NCBI GenBank assembly: GCA_002690925.1
Contig: NZGD01000010.1
Coordinates: 1 to 56,786 of the forward strand
From: Rhodopirellula sp.
Lineage (GTDB): Bacteria > Planctomycetota > Planctomycetia > Pirellulales > Pirellulaceae
Direction of reading: 5' to 3'
Length of the DNA: 56,786 nt
Both the position numbers and the translations under genes were made by a program. A model generated the notes under the pieces. That model had not been told where the DNA came from. It made no database searches and was given only the letters and a program-made list of their open reading frames with translations. Shown here one piece after another: positions 36,311 to 44,344 of this stretch. The stretch's first letter is position 1; every line of letters starts with the position of its first letter.

Positions 36311-38317
36311 TCAGGAATCATTCCTGATGCGTTGCTGTAGACGCGCTTTTTCTACGATTGCCTTTAACAAGGCATCTTCATCATCTTCTGGCATGGACGC
36401 TGATGCCAGCTTTTCGATTTGTCGGTTTTGCTCGTCTGACATTTCGCGTTCGCGGAAACGATTTAAGATTGCCGCGTAACGATCTTCTGCGCTTTCGGGA
36501 AGTTTGCCTGACCGCTCTGCTACTCGTTCTTGTAGGGTAACAATTTGATTTTTTAGCGCATCATTCTCAACGAGCAACAGGATAGAGTCGGCGTCAAGGC
36601 AGTGTCCGTCAAGCTCGAGGTCTTGATAGGCGGTAAGCAGCATTTTGGCGGCCGTGCCCTCGAGCCATTGCACGTCAATTGCCTCAACGGCCATATTCGC
36701 AAGTTCAGGATTCTCGATAAGCGTTTCGAACAAGTCGCGTTCCAGGCCACGCATTGGTTTGAGGGTGAGGGGGGCAGGGGTAGAAGCGACGCCTGCAAGA
36801 TGCGTGCTGGGGGCAGTCGGAGTTGAAGGGGTGTTTGGGGTCAGTCCATCGCCAGCATCATCGGCTGATTCTTGAAAAGCAGCGTTTGGATCACCATGGG
36901 GTGGTAGCCCGGATTGCGTGGCACGAGTTGGGTTTTGGAATGCTGGGCGGTCTGGCTTTCGGAAGGCGGAGCTATGGGTTTGTTTGCGGAGTACAGCGAG
37001 TCGTTGCTCCAGACGCTCCACTTTGAATTCGAATCGTTTTGACATTCGATTCAGCAGCTGGTCGACACGAAGTCCGTCGGGGGCTTTGGCAGCGATCTTG
37101 AGCATTTTGTCGACTGCTGACGCGACAGCATGGGTGTCGCGTTCGACATCAACGCCGTCGGTCAGTCGGCTCAGTTTGTGATCAAGAGCATCGGGTGCTT
37201 CGCGTGCGCTTTTTTCAAATGCTTCGCGACCGTGAGCGGCGACGAAATCAGCGGGGTCGCTGCCATCCGGGAGGGTCATGACTCGCAGATCGACATCGGC
37301 AGAGATAAATAGTTCCAGCACTTCATCTGCTCGAGTTTGACCCGCCGTATCCCCGTCCAAAACCAGCACTACCCGTTCGGCGAATCGCCGAAGAATTTTG
37401 ACGTGCTGTTCACCCAAGGCAGTGCCAAGTACTGCGACGGCGGTCTCGATGCCAGCTTGTTTGCTGGCTACTACGTCAGTGTAGCCTTCCATGACCATCA
37501 CTTCGCCGTTGCGACGGATAGCATCACGAGCGAGGTCCAGGCCGTAGAGTTGTTGCGATTTACGGAAGAGCATGGTTTCTCTTCCATTGATGTACTTTCC
37601 GCCAGCACGATCTCCGTGTCGTTCTGCAATGGCAGGAATCACTCGTCCGCCAAGTGCGATTGGACGGCCTTGCAAATCCTGAATCGGGAACATCAGTCGA
37701 CCGCGGAACATGTCGACATAGCCATCGCCAGAACGTTTAGGAGAAGCTACTCCACATGCATGTGCGACTTCACCACTGAACTGGTTACGTTTCAGCAGAT
37801 CGACCGCATAGCTCCAAGAATCAGGTGAAAAGCCAATTCGAAAGTATTTGCGGCTCTCGTCGTCGATTCCCCGGGATGCAAGGTAGTCTCGAGCGATCTT
37901 GGCATCCGGCTCATTGCTTTGCAGAAAGTCGAAGTAGGAATCCGAGGCCAGTTTGATTGCCGACAGCAAGGTCGCTCGATCATCCGGGCTACCCGGTTGG
38001 GTCTTTTTGCCCTTAGTGTAATCTTCGACTGGAATGCCGGCCAATTCGGCCAAGGTGCGGATCGCAGTCGGGAAATCGGTGCCGTCTCGTTTCATTACAA
38101 AACTGAAAACATCACCACCGATGTCGCAAGGCCAGCACTTCCATGTCTGCCGCTCTTGATTGATTGTCATGGAGGGGCGTCGATCGTTATGCCATGGGCA
38201 GCGGGCAACGAGATTGCGGCCTTGCGGCTGCAATTCCAGTGTCGCACCGATGACATCTGCGATGTCAACCGCGCTACGCACACGCTCTTTCAGGTCGAAG
38301 TCCTGAGTTGGGGACAA
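36311..38317 (-). CDS. dnaG: DNA primase
   Basis: Synthesises RNA primers for replication. The N-terminal zinc finger is intact (CPWH at its start, CWPC at its end); then come the primase core (YFRIGFSPDSW; GGRVIP) and TOPRIM domain (VMEGYTDVVASKQAG; VLVLDGDTAGQTRA). A Pro/Thr-rich linker leads to the C-terminal helicase-binding helical domain. The frame is open from 38374, but TTG 38317 begins SPTQDFDLKERVRSAVDI, matching known DnaG starts, and is preceded by GGAG at 6 bases, so it is preferred (668 residues). A 16-bp perfect palindrome lies 50 bp upstream. Confidence 0.95.
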   Translation of the reverse strand: MSPTQDFDLKERVRSAVDIADVIGATLELQPQGRNLVARCPWHNDRRPSMTINQERQTWKCWPCDIGGDVFSFVMKRDGTDFPTAIRTLAELAGIPVEDYTKGKKTQPGSPDDRATLLSAIKLASDSYFDFLQSNEPDAKIARDYLASRGIDDESRKYFRIGFSPDSWSYAVDLLKRNQFSGEVAHACGVASPKRSGDGYVDMFRGRLMFPIQDLQGRPIALGGRVIPAIAERHGDRAGGKYINGRETMLFRKSQQLYGLDLARDAIRRNGEVMVMEGYTDVVASKQAGIETAVAVLGTALGEQHVKILRRFAERVVLVLDGDTAGQTRADEVLELFISADVDLRVMTLPDGSDPADFVAAHGREAFEKSAREAPDALDHKLSRLTDGVDVERDTHAVASAVDKMLKIAAKAPDGLRVDQLLNRMSKRFEFKVERLEQRLAVLRKQTHSSAFRKPDRPAFQNPTRATQSGLPPHGDPNAAFQESADDAGDGLTPNTPSTPTAPSTHLAGVASTPAPLTLKPMRGLERDLFETLIENPELANMAVEAIDVQWLEGTAAKMLLTAYQDLELDGHCLDADSILLLVENDALKNQIVTLQERVAERSGKLPESAEDRYAAILNRFREREMSDEQNRQIEKLASASMPEDDEDALLKAIVEKARLQQRIRNDS

Positions 38318-38665
38318 ACGACAACTCCATTGAAAGTGACGACTGAACCATGCAAAACGACACGCAGTACCCACGTGGGTACCAGAAGAAGACTAGGTTC
38401 ATTCTTCCTTGGTCGCTTCACCTGTTCAAGCCGGCGAAACTTTTCCAATCGGTCCACCCACCGTGCTTGGCACGGTTGCCGTCATCCAACGGCGTTAGGT
38501 AAATTTCGACTGATGCAATCCTTTGCACCGTGTCAGGATCGGTAGGCGTTTTAAGCTGCCAAACGATTCTTTCCACGAGCGACCAGCAATTGTGGGGGAA
38601 CCATTAAAGCGGGTCAACACCAATGTGTCTGTTCTTTTGATTTCTGCTCAAGAAGCGAAGATGGG
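38318..38665. other. Region between purU and dnaG
   Basis: About 350 bases without a gene. Besides the palindrome listed separately, CCGTGC-TTG-GCACGG (38461-38475) is a hairpin without a T-run. Confidence 0.35.
38367..38382. promoter_or_regulatory. 16-bp perfect palindrome upstream of dnaG
   Basis: GTACCCACGTGGGTAC is a perfect self-complementary 16-mer with a CACGTG core, 50 bp before the TTG start of dnaG. Its position and symmetry fit a dimeric regulator site. The protein that would bind is unknown. Confidence 0.45.
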
Positions 38666-39535
38666 TCACAATCCGGAGTTTGCGTTTCTTGCGACGACCC
38701 GGTGGAAATGCAGGTAGACCTCTCGGTTCACAACCCGCCGCAGGCCCTCGACCAGGCATGCCGGTTCGTTTTCTGATTCGCCGGTCTCAATCACAGACTC
38801 CAAGGCGGTTCCAGGTGCGACCGCAAACGTGCGCTGGTTGATGGTTTGGTTTCCCGCATCCAGCTCCGGAATGATGAAATGGCAGGTGGCGCCGAATGTC
38901 AACATCCGAGCATTGTAGGCATCGTGATAGGGGCGGAACCCGGGGAACCCAGGCAGCAGACCGTGGTGTAGATTGATAATACGACCGCCTGCGAATTGCC
39001 AGCAGGTCTGGGCCGGCAGAATTCTCATGTATCTGGCAAGCACCACATAGTCCACATCGAACTCGTCCAGAATCTGTGTCATGGCACCGTCGTCGGCTAC
39101 ACCGCGGTCATTGCCGATCATGCAAAATGGAATGTTAAATTCATCCGCTAAGGTGCCAAGCTTGTCCCGGTTTGAAATCAGGACTGCTGCCTCGGCAGAG
39201 ATCAGCCCGGATTGAATTGCTTCCAAAACCGCTCGTGGCGTATGTTCAACGTAAGTGCAGCAGACTGCAATTCGAGGATTTTTGACGCGGTTTTCGCTGC
39301 TCCAGACTCGAATGGCCAGCGAGGTATGTTGACCAATCTGCCGCATCGCATCGGTGAGTGGTTCGAATTCTTCAGCTTCGATGTCAATTCGGCACAGCAT
39401 GGCGAAGATATGTTCTTCGTCGTGGTCATACATTTGGATTTCAGCGATCCGGGCACCACGTCCTGTGACATGGTGAATGATGGGGTCTGCCAACCCGACA
39501 TTGTCAGGCCCTAAGGCAGTGATGATGACTTCCAT
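38666..39535 (-). CDS. purU: Formyltetrahydrofolate deformylase
   Basis: Hydrolyses 10-formyl-THF to THF and formate, adjusting one-carbon pools. An ACT domain (residues ~3-80, TALGPDNVGLADPII) precedes the formyltransferase-fold hydrolase domain. Its catalytic block reads INLHHGLLPGFPGFRPYHDA, where PurU usually has HHSFLPAF.GAKPYHQA, and the conserved Asp occurs in a later stretch. 289 residues fits the family. GGAG lies seven bases before ATG 39535. Confidence 0.92.
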   Translation of the reverse strand: MEVIITALGPDNVGLADPIIHHVTGRGARIAEIQMYDHDEEHIFAMLCRIDIEAEEFEPLTDAMRQIGQHTSLAIRVWSSENRVKNPRIAVCCTYVEHTPRAVLEAIQSGLISAEAAVLISNRDKLGTLADEFNIPFCMIGNDRGVADDGAMTQILDEFDVDYVVLARYMRILPAQTCWQFAGGRIINLHHGLLPGFPGFRPYHDAYNARMLTFGATCHFIIPELDAGNQTINQRTFAVAPGTALESVIETGESENEPACLVEGLRRVVNREVYLHFHRVVARNANSGL

Positions 39536-39554
39536 TAGTTTTCTCCAGCCGCTA

Positions 39555-39582
39555 ATCCGTAAATGCTGATCCGTAAATGCTT
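39555..39582. repeat. 14-bp tandem repeat upstream of purU
   Basis: ATCCGTAAATGCTG is followed directly by ATCCGTAAATGCTT, differing only in the last base. The pair starts 20 bp upstream of the purU start, so it lies in the likely promoter or leader. Confidence 0.6.
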
Positions 39583-40228
39583 GTACTCACCAGCAGCCAT
39601 TGGACGTCTGCACCAGCGATGGTTCGTTCCCGGTCACAGGGGAATGCCGGGGCTGCCATGTGACGTTGTATTGTGGATTCTTTCATCGAGTTTGCCGACC
39701 CCCGGGCTCCGCCGGACGTGGATTGGAACCCACTGATTTGTGGTTAAGGGCGGTTGAGAGATTGGTTTTCGAGCGCCGGCAGCAAAGTCGAGGAGCTTTG
39801 GCTGGCTATTTTGCCTGTCTGCTGCCTGAGGGCCCAACTTCGGGATTTCTGTTTTGAGGCCCGTGAAGTCGACTGTTTTTACCCGATCGAGGCCTTTTGA
39901 CGCTCATCTTACGCTAGACCGTCTATGGTAGTTCATTGGAGCAAGTCAGGTGATAAACTGGCAGAGCCAAACTGAACCAGTCCGCTTGCGGTGTGATTTG
40001 CCAGTCGGCGAACGCATGGGGTGCGGGGGGAAGCCTCCTTGGTTCGCTGGTTCAGGATTTCATGGGATCAGGATTTCATTGAGACGAGTTTTCAGGGATC
40101 GCTGCCGATGAATGTTGCCTGCGGCGTCGAGGGTGGCGTGTCCGCACTCGGTTTGGTTTCCTGAATCATGTTGCTGCAGTTTGCTCTCCGTCGTTTCTTT
40201 TTCGTAACTTTTGTTCAGAGCCATACAC
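39583..40228. other. Intergenic region between purU and YkgJ-like gene
   Basis: About 650 bases with no gene I can support. TCAGGATTTCAT occurs twice, at 40052-40063 and 40068-40079. Confidence 0.35.
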
Positions 40229-40693
40229 GTGTCCGCGATCGCACCGCCCACAAAACGACGTCGTAGTCAAATGCCAGCTTCAGCGAATTTATGCGATTAC
40301 TGCACCGCAAAGTGTTGTCACTACTTTGCCTTGGCCATTGATGAGCCAGTGAATCGAAGAGACTTTGATTTCATGCGATGGTATTTGTTGCACGACCGGG
40401 CGACCGTTTTCGTCGATAACGATGACTGGTATTTGCTGGTGCACACAACTTGCAAGCACTTGAGAGACGATTATCGCTGTGGCATTTATGAGACACGACC
40501 TCAGATTTGCCGCGATTACACGACAGATGAGTGTGAGTTTGAGGATGACTGGTGCTACGAAAAGTATTTCGAGACGCCGGAGCAGTTGGACGAATACGCT
40601 GACGCTTTGTTTGGACCGCAGTTCCCGGTTCCAAATCTCGAGGAGTGTGACGTGTTGCGCAGTCGTCGTTCAACAGCACTGCCGATTGCGTGA
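40229..40693 (+). CDS. YkgJ family cysteine-cluster protein
   Basis: About 154 residues with the Cys-cluster of the YkgJ/UPF0153 family: CDYCTAKCCHYF, then TTCKHLRDDYRCGIYETRPQICRDY, then a C-terminal Asp/Glu-rich part with another Cys (DWCYEKYF). Such proteins are predicted to bind a zinc or iron-sulphur centre; the function is unknown. GTG 40229 is chosen; a TTG at 40211 and an ATG at 40271 are in frame and none has a clear ribosome site. Confidence 0.85.
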   Translation: MSAIAPPTKRRRSQMPASANLCDYCTAKCCHYFALAIDEPVNRRDFDFMRWYLLHDRATVFVDNDDWYLLVHTTCKHLRDDYRCGIYETRPQICRDYTTDECEFEDDWCYEKYFETPEQLDEYADALFGPQFPVPNLEECDVLRSRRSTALPIA

Positions 40694-40865
40694 ATCGTTG
40701 AATCCTGTAAAACGGGAAGCAGAGCCGCAGGGAAAACTTTAAGCACGCTGTACTTCGCCGATGAGACACTCTCTTTCTGTTCGGCGTGTTTCACCGATTC
40801 AGTTGCTGCCCAGTCCGGAAAAAATTGCTCCCAGTCCTTTCCTAAAATCCCTTCCATTGCCACAC

Positions 40866-42209
40866 ATGTCGCTAATTCAACCACGCACGCTCAAAGGGTT
40901 CCGGGACTATCTTCCTTCAGTGATGATTCCCCGCGAGCAAATGATGCAAACAGCGAGGGATGTTTTTCGTTCCTTCGGTTTCGCGCCCATTGATACGCCG
41001 GTTCTTGAACATCTTGAAATCCTGACGGGCAAGGGGAGTGATGAGACCGATCGTCAGATTTACCGTTTTCAGGACAACGGACGGCGTGATGTGGGAATGA
41101 GATTTGACTTGACCGTGCCACTGGCGCGATTTGCAGCCCAGCATGCCAATGCTCTGGGAACACCTTTCAAGCGTTATCATATCGCTCCGGTATGGCGTGG
41201 TGAGAATCCTCAGGCTGGGCGGTATCGCGAGTTCGTGCAGTGTGACTTTGATACGATCGGCACGGAGTCTGTGCTGGCCGATATTGAGGCCGTTGCGGTG
41301 ATCAACAATCTGCTTTCTACGATCGGATTTGATGCTTTCACGATCAGTATCAACAATCGTGTCATTCTGACGGGGCTGCTGAACCACTTGGGGTTATCCG
41401 AAAAAGCTGTTCCCGTTCTTCGTAGTCTGGACAAGCTTGCCAAGATCGGTCGTGAGAAAACGGCTGCTGAAATGTGTAAGGTTGCCGAAATTAACGCGAG
41501 TCAGGCTGATGCAGTTTTGGCTTTGGCCGAGTGTGATGGGGACGCCGAGTCTATTTTTGCTCGGCTTCCTGAGATCACCGGGGGCAATGAGACAGCCGCC
41601 GCTGGGATTGAGCGTCTGGAACACATTTACAAAGGCGCCTTGGCGTCGGGGGTTCCCGTATCTCGATTGAAGCTTGATGTTTCAATTGCTCGCGGGCTTG
41701 ATTATTACACCGGGGTCATCTTTGAAACGACCTTGGATGATCTGCCTGGAATCGGAAGTGTTTGCAGCGGTGGCCGTTATGACAACCTGGCAGGCCTTTA
41801 CACCAAGCAGCATCTGCCTGGCATTGGGGCCTCGCTGGGATTGGACCGTCTTTTAGCCGCCATGGAGCAGTTGAACTTGCTGCCGGATGCTTCTACGCCT
41901 GCTCCCGTTTTGATCGCATTCTTTGATCGTGACTTTCGAGATGACTACTTGCGTTTGGCAAGTAATCTGCGAACTGCGGGGATTGCCGTCGAGGTTTATC
42001 CCGATGCAAAGAAGCTTGGGGTGCAATTGAAATACGCGTCCCAAAAAGGATTCACTGTTGCCGTCATCGCCGGTGGAAACGAGTGGGCAGAGAGTCGTTG
42101 TCAGGTAAAAACGTTAGCGTCACGTGAATCGCTTGACATTGCCTACACACATGAGAGTCCAGATGCATTGGTCGAAGTGCTGCGGAAAATCATTGCGAAT
42201 GCGAATTGA
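40866..42209 (+). CDS. hisS: Histidyl-tRNA synthetase
   Basis: Class II aminoacyl-tRNA synthetase charging tRNA-His. Motif 1 around GFRDYLP, motif 2 (FKRYHIAPVWRGENPQAGRYREFVQCD), the HisRS signature RGLDYYTG with GGRYDNLAG, and motif 3 (GASLGLDRLLAAME) are all present; a C-terminal anticodon-binding domain follows. 447 residues from ATG 40866 (MSLIQPRTLKGFRDY), which matches HisRS starts; the frame is open from 40761. Its last 20 bases overlap the end of the convergent hydrolase gene. Confidence 0.96.
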   Translation: MSLIQPRTLKGFRDYLPSVMIPREQMMQTARDVFRSFGFAPIDTPVLEHLEILTGKGSDETDRQIYRFQDNGRRDVGMRFDLTVPLARFAAQHANALGTPFKRYHIAPVWRGENPQAGRYREFVQCDFDTIGTESVLADIEAVAVINNLLSTIGFDAFTISINNRVILTGLLNHLGLSEKAVPVLRSLDKLAKIGREKTAAEMCKVAEINASQADAVLALAECDGDAESIFARLPEITGGNETAAAGIERLEHIYKGALASGVPVSRLKLDVSIARGLDYYTGVIFETTLDDLPGIGSVCSGGRYDNLAGLYTKQHLPGIGASLGLDRLLAAMEQLNLLPDASTPAPVLIAFFDRDFRDDYLRLASNLRTAGIAVEVYPDAKKLGVQLKYASQKGFTVAVIAGGNEWAESRCQVKTLASRESLDIAYTHESPDALVEVLRKIIANAN

Positions 42210-43038
42210 ACCGATTGACTGTATCAATGATTTCCTGCATGTGTCGTAGTGGTAATGAGCCGTTGTGTCCTAGGCCTGATACTTCAATTAGCTTTTTCTG
42301 GTTACTGTCTGCAGCGTCAAAAAGCCGTCGGCTGCATTCGATTGGGATCAGCTTATCTGCAGTGCCGTGGATGATGACGATCGGACCGTCGTAATCATTT
42401 ATCTTTTCGACAGAATCAAAGCGATTTTGCATGATTAGCCGAACGGGAATCCATGGGTATTGGCGGCTGGCAATGCCTACCAATTCATCGTAGGTGCGTT
42501 CAAGCACCAGCGCCTTTGCACCGCCGTTGGCAGCAAGCGCCACTGCGCATCCACCGCCCAGCGAACGGCCGTACAGAATGATATCCGCTTTTTGTATTCC
42601 AAACTTCGTGCAAAGGTAGTCGCGAGCTGCTTCACAGTCATGGACAAGTCCGATCTCGGTTGGAGTAATGTCATCTTCGTAACCTCGGTACTCAGCCAAT
42701 AACACAGTGGCGTCAAAGACGCTGCTGAGCCGCTCTGCCAAGTCGTCGAGACGCCGTGCTTTCGAGAAGTTACCGTGCATGAAGAGCAGATAATTAGAGC
42801 AGGCTTTTCGTTTCAGTAATCTGCCTTTTAGCCTGTTTCCATCACTTGTGGTGTATTCGATCGGCACGGTTGACATGGCCTTGTCGAGAGGGACTGTCGT
42901 TACGTAGGCCCCGGGGTAGACGAGCCTTGTTTCCAGTAGCGCAAGTGCAATGATGATCATTGCGTAAAATGCGAGGAAGACGAGTGCGGTTCTGGACAAG
43001 AAGCGGCGGATTCGATTTGAATTTACCTTAGTAATCAT
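42190..43038 (-). CDS. Membrane-anchored alpha/beta hydrolase (ABHD13/Bem46-like)
   Basis: 282 residues: one N-terminal membrane helix (ALVFLAFYAMIIIALALLET), then an alpha/beta hydrolase domain. Motifs: the FMHGN oxyanion segment, the nucleophile elbow GRSLGG, the acid in HGTADKLI and the His in GLGHNGSL, so the triad is intact. The overall layout resembles ABHD13/Bem46-type serine hydrolases. Substrate unknown. Convergent with hisS, with a 20-base 3' overlap. Confidence 0.88.
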   Translation of the reverse strand: MITKVNSNRIRRFLSRTALVFLAFYAMIIIALALLETRLVYPGAYVTTVPLDKAMSTVPIEYTTSDGNRLKGRLLKRKACSNYLLFMHGNFSKARRLDDLAERLSSVFDATVLLAEYRGYEDDITPTEIGLVHDCEAARDYLCTKFGIQKADIILYGRSLGGGCAVALAANGGAKALVLERTYDELVGIASRQYPWIPVRLIMQNRFDSVEKINDYDGPIVIIHGTADKLIPIECSRRLFDAADSNQKKLIEVSGLGHNGSLPLRHMQEIIDTVNRFNSHSQ

Positions 43039-43612
43039 CTGTTAAGCATATTTCGGAAATGTGCGGAGCCCGCATTTTTGGAATCGGCCACGTGAATAGC
43101 CTGCGAGGGGGCAGTTTGTGTTGCTGGGACTGCTGCGAATGATTAAAAAAAAACTGTGTAATTTCGCCGCAGTTGCGGTCCTTCTGCAGTTCGTTTTCTC
43201 ACATGGAGCAACGGCGGCATTTTTTCCTGTTTCGAGTGTGCAGTGGCACTGCTGGGCGTGGTCAAGGTTACCATCGACCAAGAGACAGCGTCAAAGTCTT
43301 GTATGCAACTACGGATAGCTTCTGACATATCTTGGGCGTTTGGTTGGTTTGAGAGGCGGTCTCTTGGGGGAAGCTGTGCCGTCAATGAGCCCTCGCTGAT
43401 TGCTCCGTAAGGGAAATGTGATTCAGTTGGGGGAGTATGAACGCATCTCGCGGCTTGATCGCTGTTGGCAGTGTGCGAAGGGTATGAAGGAGCTATTTGT
43501 CTGCGGCGAAAATGACACTCCAGCATTTTTGTTCGTTCTTTGAGTGTTCCAGCGGCTGAAATGTGGATAAATTCATGGTCACCCCGTTTTACAGCCTACG
43601 AGCCTGTTTTAT
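43039..43612. other. Intergenic region upstream of the ECF sigma gene
   Basis: No supported gene. A plus-strand frame from ATG 43139 (starting MIKKKLCNFAAVAVLLQF, a signal-like stretch) runs only to 43318 and then loses sense; it may be a small exported peptide or chance. The region should hold the promoter of the sigma/kinase pair. Confidence 0.3.
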
Positions 43613-44275
43613 ATGACTGAATCCGACTCCGTTGATGATTTTGAAGAGCCATCACCACTCAAGGAGGACCCCTTGGTGTTGGAGCGACTGCGAAACAACG
43701 GGGAGGAGGTGCTAGCAGAAGTGTTTGCTTTCCATCGAGAGCGTTTTTGGCATCTCCTTACCTTTAGGATGGACCAAAGAATTGCAGCTAGAGTTGACGC
43801 TGATGATGTTTTGCAGGAAGCATTTGTTGCCGCCTGCAAAAGATTGCAACATTTCTTGCGTGATGAAAATTACACCCTTTTCATATGGTTGCGCATGATT
43901 GTTGTTCAAACCTTGGTGGATGTGCATCGTCGACATCTTGGAACAGAGAAGCGATCGGTGGGACGTGAAGTTTCTATACGTGGAAACCACTATCCTCAAA
44001 CCACTTCTTTTTCACTTGCCGCGCACCTTGTTGCCAGTCACACATCTGTCAGTAAGTCGGTGCAACGTAATGAAATGGGGCAGACGCTTGCGGAAGCGAT
44101 CGAGCAGATGTCCGAGTTGGATCAGGAGGCGATTGCTTTGAGGCACTTTGAGGGGCTTTCGAATGTCGAAGCTGCTCAGGTGCTCGGAATTAGTGTCACG
44201 GCGGCAAGTAATCGTTATGTTCGCGCGCTTTCGCGACTGAAGGAAATACTGGAAGACCTGAATCTGGACGGATAG
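43613..44275 (+). CDS. ECF-type RNA polymerase sigma factor
   Basis: 220 residues with sigma region 2 (LLTFRMDQRIAARVDADDVLQEAFVAACKRL) and region 4 (SELDQEAIALRHFEGLSNVEAAQVLGI... ending RALSRLKEILEDL), joined by a short linker with no region 3, as in ECF factors. Planctomycetes have many ECF factors of this kind that lie next to Ser/Thr kinases, and this gene is followed by one on the same strand 69 bases on, suggesting a signalling pair. No anti-sigma gene is adjacent. Confidence 0.94.
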   Translation: MTESDSVDDFEEPSPLKEDPLVLERLRNNGEEVLAEVFAFHRERFWHLLTFRMDQRIAARVDADDVLQEAFVAACKRLQHFLRDENYTLFIWLRMIVVQTLVDVHRRHLGTEKRSVGREVSIRGNHYPQTTSFSLAAHLVASHTSVSKSVQRNEMGQTLAEAIEQMSELDQEAIALRHFEGLSNVEAAQVLGISVTAASNRYVRALSRLKEILEDLNLDG

Positions 44276-44344
44276 AGACTCGCGACCGGGCGTGCGAGGA
44301 TGCAAAGCCGTTGACGCGGGTTGATTAACAAGAAGCTGAAGACA

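Noticed and set aside
43143..43526. A 127-codon minus-strand frame upstream of the ECF gene
   Set aside because: No ribosome site, no domain, and composition typical of noise.
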